Positions 12,175 to 23,110 of a stretch of DNA of 64,000 nt are shown here, in pieces. The notes under the pieces were generated by a model. The model did not search any database and was not told where the DNA came from. It was given only the letters and a program-made list of their open reading frames with translations. The position numbers and the translations under genes are program-made. Origin of the DNA: Melitaea cinxia (Eukaryota; Arthropoda; Insecta; Lepidoptera; Nymphalidae); NCBI RefSeq assembly GCF_905220565.1, contig NC_059402.1:2543501-2607500 (forward strand). Direction: 5' to 3'. The number at the start of each line of letters is the position of its first letter. Positions within the stretch are counted from its first letter, which is position 1.

Positions 12175-12345
12175 CAAAGGGGGGTAGAATCGATAACGCG
12201 CTTGTGATGCTCCAGTTAATAGAACTGGGGTTCGGTTATAGCTTGTAGTGCTCCAGGTTTTTAAAGCGTCCACATACTACGTAACCGTTTACCATCAGGA
12301 GCCCCGCACTTCAACAGGACACGCAGCGCTTGATTAAACCCAAGT
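12175..12345 (+). repeat. Degenerate SINE of the same family
   Basis: AACGCGCTTGTGATGCTCC appears twice in variant form, followed by GTAACCGTTTACCATCAGGA. It looks internally duplicated. Confidence 0.45.
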
Positions 12346-14677
12346 GGTATGTATGTATAATACAAGATTTTGTCGGTAGAATTATAAGTACCTACAACGA
12401 AAATTTCTTTTAAGAATACGCTTTAAGTAACCGCAATGCGTGCTTGAATCAGTAATGTGATTCACGTGATTCTTTGAATCGTTTTGTAAAACAGGAGAGT
12501 GATTGTGTGACTAAGCATTTATTTGTTTGGAATATTACCTTTTAGAGTCTAAAATGTTATATTCCTATATACCTTATATCGTCTAAAATTTAGCTTAGCT
12601 AACTTTAGCTTCGCTTGTATACCTATTTATGTAAGTAAGTCTAGTAATACCTAAATGGTAACAACGGAATGTTGATTCACTCTTGGTTGAATGATGTTGG
12701 ACGGTCTGGCGTATTGTTTTGGGTTCTCAGTATTTTTTTCTTGTATATTAAGTACATAACATAAATGATCCTAATGTGAAGTCACAGATTAAGAAAAAAT
12801 ATAGATTTCTTGCAACTTTTCTTGTAAGCTGGTACTTTAGTTGATCAAACAGAGCACGCTTTTCTGTTCGGTCACTTCACTAGTATTGAATTAAGTAATT
12901 ATGAATATTTTTTATTTAAGAAAACTCACTCGTGCTGCAGAAACTAAAAACTTTTTTTACCTATTATCATGATAGTAATCAACGTTTGTTGTTGTTATGA
13001 TTTATGCCATAACGTTTTACCCTTTTTAAAATAAAAAGAGTCTCAATTTTCTACACTCGTTAGAGGCACGTTGTTTGACAATTGCAAATTAAGAATTGAA
13101 AAACGTAGAACATGATGAAATTTTGTAGGGTAATAAAGTTGTCCTAGGGACACATCCATATCTCCATATCCAGTTTTGAGAATCAGTGTAAAGTTTGATA
13201 GATGTATTGGAATTTCTTCTGAAATATTAGACATGTTTGAATCATAGCTAAGCTAACGGTAAATAAAGTAATTTTTGAAAGTTTAGCAGCATTGATTTAT
13301 TGATTTGCTAGATTTATTGATACCCATATCTATTATTTTTGATGATAGATAATAACATTCATTTAAAGGTAAAAGAATATATCCTATATATTCCATAGGG
13401 CCAGACAATTACCCTATACACCTCTCTGTATATTATCTAGTGTATTGGGTAATTTGTTAAGTTGGCGTGTCGACTCTCGAAGTGCGGCTAACCGCTGGGG
13501 TGAACTGATTGCTTTCATTAAATATTTACTTAATACTCTCTAATACTTCCGTTTCCAATAGCTATTATTTTAATTTCAAAATGATTACATATTTTTAATA
13601 ATAAAAGAGTGTTATGATTTAATAGTATAAATGATAATTTTGATTTATTTTTAAACAAATTATCTGAATAAATCTATATATTAATTATTAATACATGAAG
13701 CAAAAACTTTGTAGGTACCTCTTTTTGTGAAAATTGCGCGGACGGAAGAGTATGAAATTACAATCGTACACTTATAGTTTATATTGAGAAGGAATGCAGA
13801 ATTCTAATATTTTTTTTTTAAATAATACATAAAAATATATTAAACCAAAAAAAAAAAAACATCACACACACTACCATTTATTTGACACACACACGCATAT
13901 TATACTATTTTGTTGATTGTCAAAGTCAAAGGTCAAATTTTAATTTAAAAAAGGTTTTTTATTTTTATTATCTTTTAGTTTTTAACCGACTTCATTTGTA
14001 ATTTAAATTTTTAATTTTGGTCGAATTTCGAACGCTGGGCGACCTCTAGTTTTTATTAATAAATCTTTCATATTAAGCCTTTATAAGTGACTTACCTATA
14101 TCATACTTTTACGTTTACACATACTCGTATATTATTTTTTGTCATACATCTAACCTTATAAGCTCTCACTAGTTCCAGAAATTTACGTAGGTAGTGTATG
14201 GCAACAACTAAACCTAATATTTCTTGTATAATATTTGCTTTCTTATTCCTATCGATCCGTACTTTATTTCAGTTTTATTATTCAGTTATTTTCCCTATCA
14301 TTTATTTTCACTTATAAATAATAAAAAATAATATAAAATACGGATAATAATAATAATAAATACGGATAAAATGTTTCAATTTTTAAACGAACACTAAACG
14401 TCTCAAAGGATTTTAAAAAAAAACGCATAATTTGCCTTTTAATATCTGTAACACTATAAAATACTATTTATATAAATTAAAAAAAAATGAAAAAGTGAAG
14501 TTTCGACTAAACTAATTTCATCCGTTCATCGTCTTTTGAAAAAATTGGCAGCCTCCTCATAAAATATTATATCCATTTTAGTGACACTGAAATATTTATT
14601 AATGCTTTTTTAAAGGTCTTATCAACAGACATAATACCTTTTATATATATAAAATAAAAATAAAGTATACCTTCCAT

Positions 14678-15006
14678 GTGCTGTGTGGCTACGGCACTAA
14701 AGAATTTAGCCACCTCCTCTCTTCCCGTGGGTGTCGTAAGAGGCGACTAGGGGATAACAAGGTTCCACAACCACCTTGGAACTTAAGAAGCCGACCGATG
14801 GCGGGATAACCATCCAACTGCTGGCTTTGAAATACACAGGCCGAAGACGGGCAGCAGCGTCTTCGGTGCGACAAAGCCAGTACTGCGGTCACCAACCCGC
14901 CTGCCCAGCGTAGTGACTATGGGCAAAACACATAAGTTCACGTTATTTTTGGCGTAAACTTGTGGAGGCCTATGTCTAGCAGTGGACTGTATAGGCTGTA
15001 ATGATG
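14678..15006 (+). repeat. RTE-tailed SINE inserted at the kinesin exon 2 donor
   Basis: The full 329-bp element runs from GTGCTGTGTGGCTACGG to GGCTGTAATGATG. It is flanked by an 11-bp target-site duplication, ATACCTTCCAT, at 14667-14677 and 15007-15017. The right-hand copy contains the last bases of exon 2 and the splice donor (read in reverse). Confidence 0.93.
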
Positions 15007-15010
15007 ATAC

Positions 15011-15146
15011 CTTCCATTCCTTGACCTGCTCTTCAAGCTGTCTTCGTCGCCCCACTTGCCCAGCGAGGGCAGTACGAAGGCCCCCTTGGTCAAATTCGCA
15101 CTTGGTTGCTCCGTGCTACGCGCTTTTCGAGTCTTTATTTCTTTAC
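15011..15146 (-). CDS. KIF12-like kinesin, coding exon 2
   Basis: The exon opens after TTATCTGCAG and encodes residues 52-95 (KEIKTRKARSTEQPS ... SRSRNG), ending AG|GTATCA. The two trailing bases join the C that starts exon 3 to make Ser96. The phase agrees on both sides, which is the main support, since the region is low-complexity and basic. A different frame is also open (LRTALAGQVGRRRQLEEQ), but it does not fit the neighbouring exons. The donor is weak at positions +5 and +6 because a SINE has inserted four bases into the intron. A second copy of the same donor lies beyond the SINE at 14670. Confidence 0.72.
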
Positions 15147-15343
15147 CTGCAGATAATGAAGACTAGCATGAAGTGTTCATATATATATATAGAAGATTCT
15201 ATTAACTATTCAAGATTGTAACTATTCATAAAACTTTGAATAGTTACGGGTTTCTGTAAAGAACTTACTATAGATGGCGCCTAGGTTCGCTTGAACCGAA
15301 TATAAAATCATAATATCAAAAATTTCGATCTAACGGGTATATC

Positions 15344-15415
15344 GTTCCATAGCATAATTGGCTAGAGCACCGACACGGTCAGTCGGAGATGCAGGTTCGA
15401 TCCCCGCTGGAACAG
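15344..15415 (+). tRNA. tRNA-like sequence (possible Thr, GGT), probably pseudogene or SINE head
   Basis: It folds roughly as a tRNA. GTTCCA pairs with TGGAAC as acceptor stem. The D arm contains TAGCATAATTGGCTAGAGCA, with a good A box. The anticodon stem CCGAC/GTCGG has loop ACGGTCA, giving anticodon GGT (Thr). The T arm is around GGTTCGATCCC, a B-box match. A T run (TTTTTT), a possible Pol III terminator, starts seven bases further on. Against function: C instead of U before the anticodon, and a mismatch in the T stem. Confidence 0.4.
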
Positions 15416-15617
15416 TCGATTTTTTGATATGATATTAAAAAATGTTTAGAACTTCCTAATGTGTGGGTAACATAAAAATAAAGTTGTACAAATTTGATTA
15501 TATAACCTAAAAAAATGTATATTATGAAATAAAAACACATAAACAATTGCGAATGAATTGACAATCTTCTTCTTTTTCAGAAGTTGTGTAAAGAGGAATC
15601 GCTGAAATGTATGTTGC

Positions 15618-15748
15618 ACTTCAGCCTATCGCAGTCCACTGCTGGACATAGGCCTCCCCAATTTCGCGCCACACATCCCGGTCTTCCGCAATCCTCATCC
15701 AGCCTACACCGGCAATCTTACGTAGATCGTCGGTCCAACGGGCCGGAG
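15618..15748 (-). repeat. RTE LINE 3' end fragment
   Basis: It is nearly identical in reverse to the RTE coding end at 49070-49200: GCAGTCCACTGCTGGACATA, CCGCAATCCTCATCCAGCCT, CCAACGGGCCGGAG. Confidence 0.85.
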
Positions 15749-15919
15749 AATGTATAAATGTATGTACGTGCATAATTTTCGAACGACTGTTAGTATATTC
15801 GTAAATATACTACTAGATAGATTATTCTTTTTAAAGTGAAAATCTATCGCATGTCGCACCGTGTCGCGTTACAGCTGGTCACGGAGTAGGGATAAAGTGA
15901 AAAGCGTATGACAGTATAA

Positions 15920-16118
15920 CAAGCGCTCTGGTGTAGTGGTGTTACTAGTCGCCAAAAACACCGACGGTTTGCGGGTTCGATTCTCGTTCACGATTGATAT
16001 TTGATTCGTACAAATATTTCTTTCCGGTTTGGATGTCTGTCCTTGTGGGTGGATTAAGCTACAACCCTTCTCCTGCATGGAGAAAGCCTATGCCCAGCAG
16101 TGGGATGTTACAGGCTAA
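15920..16118 (+). repeat. tRNA-SINE
   Basis: Head GTGTAGTGGTGTTACTAG and GCGGGTTCGATTCTCG (A and B box-like); tail CTTCTCCTGCATGGAGAAAG, CCAGCAGTGGGATGTTACAG. It is shortened in the middle. Confidence 0.75.
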
Positions 16119-16786
16119 GTGCGTATGGAAGAGCAGCCTAAGCCAATATGACTCATAGCTCGCATCAGATGACCGTGTAGCATTTCTATTAACACCTATT
16201 CGTGCAAAAAAAATCGATATATTCACGAAAAAAATTTGGTAGATAGAAGTTTGCCAGGTCAGTTAGTTTACTAATATTTTTGTAATGTCAAATTTAACCA
16301 CGACCAGAAAGGCGTGTAATGAAAGTTATTCAGATGTTCCTTAGGCTTATAAATAAATGGTCACGTTAGCACTCATAAAAGTGTAGCAGTAACCATAAAT
16401 ATCAACCAATCTGATGGAAATCAAACTCCTAGTACCTTACATGGAATGAAAAGGGAAATATAGTAATTCTGTAAAAATGCTATCATGGTCACCATTTTTC
16501 TGTAACAGTTTAATATTACGGTAACCAATGGTCGATCCAAAATTTTGGTTTTATATTACATAAATAAAATTAATCGTGCTATAAATACGCCATCAGAAAT
16601 AAACGCACCACACTCAACGTACCTTAGTAAAGTGTGAATTCTGTATCAGTTCAGAATAACCACAAACGAAACACAAATGAAATATCTGTTACAGACGGGG
16701 ATTAAATCCGCAGCAGGCAATTACTATGAATACTGACCAGACATGTACTAATAAAATACCTATGCATTTTTTATTTACGTGCTTGA

Positions 16787-16877
16787 GTAATGATATCTCA
16801 CCCCATCTAGTCGTAGCTAGCAGGATGTATGCGCTTCTAGAGGCTTTTCAACAAGCTTATTCATAAATATAAAAAAA
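16787..16877 (-). pseudogene. Decayed partial copy of kinesin exon 1 end plus donor
   Basis: On the minus strand GTTGAAAAGCCTCTAGAAGC ... CTACGACTAGATGGGGTGAG ... AGCACGTAAATAAA lines up with GTTGAAAAGCCTCTCTAGGA ... CTACTACTAGATGCGGTAAG ... AGCACGTTAATAAA at about 17187-17097. That is roughly three quarters identical over 90 bp, exonic and intronic parts alike. The frame is broken by indels and a stop (TCCTGCTAG). The copy lies 310 bp downstream of the real exon end. Confidence 0.75.
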
Positions 16878-17128
16878 GCGAGTTGATTGAACGACTGAAG
16901 TAAAACTTCTTTAGCTCCAATCAACTTATATCTCCCCCTCAACTCCCGTTCGCCTCGTCCGATCACACTTTTCGTAACGCTCTCGTAACGCATTACCACC
17001 AACTTACTCTACAAGTCAAGCGTGCGCAAAGTTTTTTTTTCAAAAAAAAAAAAAGAGTTCGGAAAGACAACTAATAGAATAAATAACATTACGCCATTTA
17101 TTAACGTGCTCGGATAATAAAATCTTAC

Positions 17129-17279
17129 CGCATCTAGTAGTAGCTACCAGAGTCTCAGCGCTCCTAGAGAGGCTTTTCAACAGCGTGGTCGGCGGCGCTT
17201 TCATAGGCGTCGCCTGTCGTTGACGATACACCATGTCAGTGTTCTTAGGATGAAAGAGACGCAAGTTCGTCAATGCCAT
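17129..17279 (-). CDS. KIF12-like kinesin, coding exon 1 (start codon)
   Basis: This exon encodes residues 1-50 plus the first base of codon 51 (MALTNLRLFHPKNT ... VATTRC-G). The ATG sits in a near-ideal context (ACCATGG), and an in-frame TGA lies two codons upstream, which fixes the start. The exon ends G|GTAAGA at 17129. The single leftover base joins the GT that opens exon 2 to make Gly. The segment is basic and Ser/Thr/Pro-rich with no domain I recognise. It precedes the motor domain, as N-terminal extensions do in several kinesins. A decayed copy of its 3' end and donor lies at about 16787-16877. The join to exon 2 rests on phase and splice signals, not on protein similarity. Confidence 0.75.
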
Positions 17280-17699
17280 GGTTCAAACCATCGCTCGATA
17301 GACATACAAGTGTAGGAAGATTTTATTTTCAACATTTTATGATAGTTTTTTTTTTATTGTGTTTTAAACTGTTTTACTTTAGATAACAGAGTTGTTTGAC
17401 TTAAATTGCGAATGCGGGTTTATGTTTATACTGGTTAAATAATGATAATACTTATTTTGTTTTTGCCACAAAAATATATAATAACATCATTTATTATTTT
17501 CACTTGAAGAAAACGTAACTGTCATTCAATACAATAAAAACCATAAATCGATGTCTACATATCACTGAAAGTTTGTTTAAATTATTAATTAATCACTTGT
17601 TAAACATGTTTATAATGAACACATGTTTATATACATAATAATAATTTCTTGATTCAAAATTTTGAATTCGATTAGCATATTAAAACCGCGGGAAATATA

Positions 17700-17760
17700 A
17701 AAACAAGATGGCGACACGTGTGACGATAACGCGCGCTAAGCACTGACTAAATTATTTTCA
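17700..17760 (-). promoter_or_regulatory. Possible start region of the kinesin gene
   Basis: On the minus strand an arthropod-type initiator TCAGT lies at 17746-17742, in a short GC-rich patch with GCGCGC and a GCCATCTTG (YY1-like) site just downstream. It is about 465 bp upstream of the ATG. I see no TATA box. This is a weak motif-based guess. Confidence 0.22.
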
Positions 17761-18114
17761 GAATTCAGTCCTACGGCTATTTCAAAGCATTTTACTTCGA
17801 TAATGTCCGAAATAGTGGTTAATGTACAATGATTAATGGAATTTTATATCAAATAAAAACGTACACTTTAGATTATTAACCATATAAAACAATTAAGAAA
17901 AAGTCCTCCTATATTTCTTTTTTCATTAAAACATTTATTGGTGTAAAATTACTTTTGGCCTATAATATACAATTTGCAGCATAAATTTTACCCGTATAAA
18001 GGTAATACATAGATCAAAATTTAAACTAAGCCTGCAGGTTGACGGAGAGGAGAAAATCAGGTATCAAGCCGTACCTATTGCCTGATTTTTTGTGCCGTTA
18101 GGATAACAAACAGT

Positions 18115-18240
18115 CCTACAGTTCGTGTGATGGTAAGCGGTAACCGTAGCCTATATTGTAAACCAGCAACAATGGTCAACTGCCAAAAAAAGCGCGTCTA
18201 CAAGGCTGTGGCCAACGCACTCACCACAGAAACATAACAT
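18115..18240 (-). repeat. Fragment of the 'CGCTTACCATCAGGTG' SINE
   Basis: TGTGATGGTAAGCGGTAACC followed by CGTAGCCTATA is the reverse of that SINE's 3' part. Confidence 0.55.
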
Positions 18241-18504
18241 AAAGAGAGTTGGTCTGCTCTGGACTTAGAGTAAAATATTTCTTGCTGCGCCCTACATCAA
18301 CAATGTCTTTTACTTACAATGATTGCCATAAAATAAATATGTTTTAGATGCAATTTTGAGGTATCTTTAAACAATTCGCACTTAAGCAACCAATCTATGT
18401 TAAAATTCTTCTCCTGCATTTTTGTTTGTGAATTAGGAGGTCTCACCTATAAATGAGATAATTAAACTTTGTTTCTGTAATAGAAGTGTAAGGTCTAAGT
18501 GTAA

Positions 18505-18790
18505 AATAACCGTGTGGTGTAGTGGCTATTAATTGGCTTTATGTTAGTGACCGTGGATACGATTTTCAACCGAAGCAGATCTTTGAGTTTGAGTACATAT
18601 TTATTCCTGGTCTGGATGTCTGTCCTCGAAGGTCTCCCCACAGTGCCTCGGAGAACACGTAAAGCGGTCGACCCCAGTTGTTATCATAGACGCCTGATAG
18701 CAATTAGTAATCATGGTCGAGAAATTATCAACTAATAACAGTGTGACAGATAGCAGCGAGGTAGATTAAGCTTTAACCCTTATTTGAAGA
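18505..18790 (+). repeat. Degenerate tRNA-SINE
   Basis: CCGTGTGGTGTAGTGGCTAT (A-box-like), GGTCTCCCCACAGTGCCTCG and CCTGATAGCAATTAGTAATC follow the order seen in 42786-43143. Confidence 0.6.
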
Positions 18791-19924
18791 AGAAGTATTT
18801 TCCCAACAGTGAAATTTTAAACACTGATTTAGTATAAGTTTAATGAAAGCATTACATTAACCATTATATTGTTGTTATCAACAAATGATTACAATCAATG
18901 TCAGTGCTCTACAATTTAATAGTAACCTACCTACTAATACAGTAATAATATTTCATGATTGAAACTCTTTGATCTTAAGTGTTTGATAGTGGGAAATTAT
19001 TTCAAATAAATTATTTAGTACATGGTGGTTGAATAAATTTTGTTTCGTATATAATATTTAAAAAAAATGACACCGAAATATAGATTAATGGCTTTACATC
19101 TCGTTTTTGGATGCGGTATATTTGTGTTCAACACGACTTCGTTGTAATTTCAATACATTGGTTATAAAATTGCTTTACGTATAAATGGTGTGTGAAATAT
19201 ATATATAAAACCTCCACCAGAATTTAGGTTACACTTTTAGAATAACACACACCAGGGCGAGTTTCGTACTGTAGGTTTTGCATGATGCTGCATCAAATAC
19301 GCACATACACAGACAAAATTATAATAATAGTTAATTTGGTTATTTATTTATTGTAATAAAATACAAGAGAATATGTTAAACAGTAAGTACGACACAAACA
19401 ATAAAAAGTTTTACTTTGCAACATATTTTGCTTTTATAAAGATCATATATATAGAAACTAGGCGAGGTAATCAAAAAAATAATTGTTGAGTGAAGTTTGA
19501 TTCGTTTAATAGAAACTTTTCTAGATGTCGTGTCCGAGGTGACACACACACAAACTCACACACGCACACACATATACCCTTCTTTTTTTTAATATTTCCC
19601 ATGTACAGGTATCGACCGGTTACAATATTTTTACATGTATGTAATATAATTATGTTTTGTCTGTAATTTAATACAAGACCTACGTAGTTTAATATACATA
19701 TAGATTGAATAACATACACATAACATGATAAATAAATCAAAGTAATTAATGACTGGTCTTCAAGCCCTTACTTGACAGGCGTTGCCTTATACTTCCACTA
19801 TATTTATTGTTTTGAATAAATTATGAAACGGCAACACTATGTAACATCGGTAACAATTATTATCTATATGATATTCATCAAATAATTTATAGAATATTAA
19901 ATAAAACATTTTTATATATTTTTA

Positions 19925-20512
19925 TATAGTTCGCGTCATGTAAAAAGAACGCTGAAAGAAACTGGAGGGGGTACGTTTGCGCATGGGTATACTCGCGCAC
20001 AAGTACTACTGTTTTATTTTTTAATTAGCCTTTCACTCGCGGCTTCGTATAATGGTTATTGGTAGGTACATTAAAAAATACTAGAAATACAAGTGCGAAT
20101 AATTCGGACTAAATAAGTATAATAATTATCATTTCACAAAATCACAATTTTTTTTTAAACAAAAGCAATAACAAATTTTTTAGTTATTGAAATGTCGTAT
20201 TCAAAAATAATAATTATCTGTACTCTCGATATTCGTATCTTAATAGTTTTTATGTGTTTAATATGATAAATTGATAATTGTTTTTTAGTGAAATAAATAG
20301 TAAATGGAGAATTTTGTAATTTAAAACTTTTGTGCGCGATAATATTTTGAGTCGACGTCGAACTGTCAACCGCTGTCAACCAATAGCACACCGGCAAGCA
20401 TGCGACACGTGCTAAACACTCCCGTCCCCCTACCCCGTACCACCAAATAGACCGATAAATCGCTTCTGCGCAGCTTCAAGGCCAGCGTTCTTTTTACATG
20501 ACGCGAACTATA
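19925..20512. mobile_element. Short DNA transposon with perfect 30-bp terminal inverted repeats
   Basis: The left end at 19925-19954 (TATAGTTCGCGTCATGTAAA...) is the exact reverse complement of 20483-20512. Outer TA dinucleotides fit a TA target-site duplication, as in Tc1/mariner-type elements. The 528-bp interior has no credible transposase frame, so it is non-autonomous. Subterminal GC-rich motifs (GGGGGTACG near the left end and CCCCGTACC near the right) are also inverted. Confidence 0.9.
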
Positions 20513-20944
20513 CCACTCTAAATGTCTACATCAGCCTCCTGAAAAGCTATAGCTGTCCCATCCTTTTATCCATATTCAAGGCTTGAAATGATACTCATAA
20601 GTCGTCAAGTATTTCCTTGCGGCACAAGGCAAACGGCAAAAAGATATTATTTGCATTTTCTGAATACATTTACCATAGTAGTATATATTTTTTTGACACC
20701 ATCAGAAACCAAAGATTTCAACAAACAACCCCCCCCCCCGACTATTTTACAAAAGCTGATATTTTGACGTCAGAATTTTCGATTGAAAATTAGGGTAATT
20801 TTTCGACATCGAGGTCAAAATAAGCTAAAAAATAAATATTTTAAAACAAAAAAATATTTATTTATTTATTTATTTACACTTTCGCTCACTAATACAAAGT
20901 TTTAACAGCTTAACAAATGATATATAAAAATAGAATTTGCATCA

Positions 20945-21010
20945 GTTGCAACAGGCGGCCTTATCACTAATACAGCGATCTCTTCCAGGCAACCTTTGGG
21001 CAGAGGCCTA
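20945..21010 (-). repeat. Short repeat ('AGCGATCTCTTCCAGGCAACC')
   Basis: Same unit as at 5435-5495, reverse of 25465-25535. Confidence 0.5.
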
Positions 21011-22790
21011 AATAAGAAGTGTGGGATGGGGCGCAAAAATGCAGTGTGTTTGGGACATAAAAAGGTAAGTTTCACCAAATTTACTTAGTTTTTTGAATTT
21101 TTCACATGAATTTTGAGGTTATGTGAAAAAATGTAAATACAAAAGTTGTAGATCTTTTTATTACCTACCACTTTGCGATTTATCTTTATTGCATAGGACT
21201 TGTAGTTTAGCCGAAACTCGAGACAATTCGTTTTTTTACCCTTAATACCTTCCCCCTCCAGCCACTTCCCGACCTCAGATCGCCCGTAATTTATTTTTCC
21301 TTTCATTTCCGTCGTATCCTCTACCTTTTACAGTGGTTTTCATTCTACTATAATTTTTTGTAGTTTCAAAAATTATCGGCACTGGTCTATAAAGCGAATT
21401 CCCACTTTGGTCATTCTCTTGTTTACGTATAATCATACAGGTACATAAGGGATATCAACAATGGGGAGGCGTTTATTGACCCCGCTGTGTATGTCCACTT
21501 CGAAGTCTTGAATTGATTTTCATTAAACACGCAACTTATACGCACTAAAAGATATATAAGTATGTACAGTACAATTTGTCATTTATGTTATGAGTAATTT
21601 TCATTATACCTAGAACGGCCAGTGTGTTGTGTTAGTCGTAAATATGTTTCTAAACTTTTCCTATTTGTTTCTAATTATATATTAACGTTTTTACTCGAAA
21701 TTAACAAAAATATGTGTAAATTAAAAAAAAGAAACTGAATTTTTGTGCACGTCCTTCTGCTGCTGGAAAAGGCCTCTCCTAAATATTAGAGAATGGTAGT
21801 TCATAATATAGTACGCTGTTCCACTACAGTTTGACAGGTAAATATTTTCGCACGGCAAATGATCGTTGTCAGGTGTCTCTGGTAAGAACTGAGACTATAC
21901 TAAAAGTGGTCAGAGAAAATTTGACTTATAATTTGACACAACTTTAACATGGGTACAAAATTATTAGTACGGATTTTCACTATAACCAATACTGCTAGTT
22001 ATTAAAAAAAACACGGAAACGATTATATCTTATAGTTAATAAATCACATAAAAATTTCTAGCAAAAACAAGTTCAATGCAATGAAAAATGATTGTATATT
22101 GTGATAGCAAATTGCTTTTAGAATTCGTTCTTAATTTCTTATACGTATGGTTAATGAAGTCCTTTCTATGTGTCTAGTGCCGATAGGGCTGGCGATTTGT
22201 ATATGTACAAAAGTTTAGATGAATGTTTGTTATTCAAACATACTAGAACTTTAAGATTAAGCGTATTTTAAGATTGAGCACCTTGGGCCAGAAGACTTTG
22301 CCACTCCCGAATTTTTCAGCTGACTTTTTTTTAGGGCCGCTCATTCCTTATATAGTTATTTTAAAAAAAAATTCACTCCTAATACGTATGACAGCTTGCG
22401 CCGTGCCTCGTGCTCGCCTTGTGCCGCCCCTCACAAAATGACGCCCCGGGCCATGGCTATTTGGCCGTAGGGTAAATACGCCCATGCTAGAATACTTATA
22501 TTGAACGGGTTTAAACAATAATTGACAAAGAGGTAGTACTGTCTGGAATAAAATCACGAAAATATAAATAATAGATTTTCACGTAAGATCATCAAGAGAA
22601 ACACTATACGCTCTTTCTGAATTTTTCAAATTTTTGTAGTTATACAAAACTGCTCACAAGTACTTTTGTATTCTAATCAGAGCTTCTGGGGATTCGATGT
22701 GTTAATAGTTGAAGTAAGGTCAGCAACATACTTGTGTTTTTTTGGTGATTGGTTACTATATAATTATGCAAATCGTACGCTTATTTGACA

Positions 22791-23110
22791 TATTGGCTTT
22801 GTGGTTATGGCAGTAAAGGATATAGCCACCCCCTCTCTACCCGTGGGTGTCGTAAGAGGCTAAAGGATAACACAGTTCCACTACTACTATGGAACTTAAA
22901 AAGCCGACCGATGGCGGGATAACCATCTAACCGCTGGCTTTAAAATGCACAGGCCGAAGACGGGCAGCAGCGTCTTCGATGCGACAAAGCCAGCCCTGGC
23001 TATATGACTATAGGCAATGACTATAGGCAAAATACATGAGTGCACGCCATTTTTGGCGCAAACTTGGGGAGGCCTATGTCCAGCAGTGGACTACGATAGC
23101 CTGAAGTGAA
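22791..23110 (+). repeat. RTE-tailed SINE
   Basis: Starts GGCTTTGTGGTTATGGCAGT and ends GGACTACGATAGCCTGAAGT. The middle matches the 14678-15006 copy, with a small internal duplication (TGACTATAGGCAA twice near 23010). Confidence 0.82.

Larger units (their letters stand above)
6127..15010. other. Kinesin intron 2; repeat-rich
   Basis: This 8.9-kb intron has the repeats listed separately. Stretches 8230-9050, 9990-11090, 12350-14660 show nothing gene-like on either strand. The short GC-richer patch at 10845-10910 has no supported exon. Confidence 0.55.
15147..17128. other. Kinesin intron 1
   Basis: It holds a tRNA-like sequence, an RTE fragment, a SINE and the decayed exon copy, all listed separately. 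The rest is plain AT-rich sequence. Confidence 0.6.
1591..17279 (-). other. Gene model: kinesin-like gene (KIF12-type), 5' part, five coding exons
   Basis: Exons in transcript order are 17279-17129, 15146-15011, 6126-6034, 4600-4447 and 1722-1591. All junctions are GT-AG, and the phases fit throughout: G|GT gives Gly51, AG|C gives Ser96, AG|A gives Arg127, and the last junction falls between codons. The joined frame has 222 residues without a stop and reaches the kinesin P-loop. The rest of the motor, the stalk and the tail must lie left of position 1. Kinesins are ATP-driven microtubule motors. The stretch TQEDV....G.KRL.EMA..GFSCTAF.(Y)GQTGSGKT matches my memory of KIF12 better than that of other kinesins; this family call is from memory and was not searched. 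Residues 1-120 form a Ser/Thr/Lys/Arg-rich extension before the motor. Confidence 0.85.

Noticed and set aside
14783..15055. Alternative frame for kinesin exon 2 (QLEEQVKEWK)
   Set aside because: It looks coiled-coil-like, but its phase does not connect to exon 1 or exon 3, and it runs on into the SINE.
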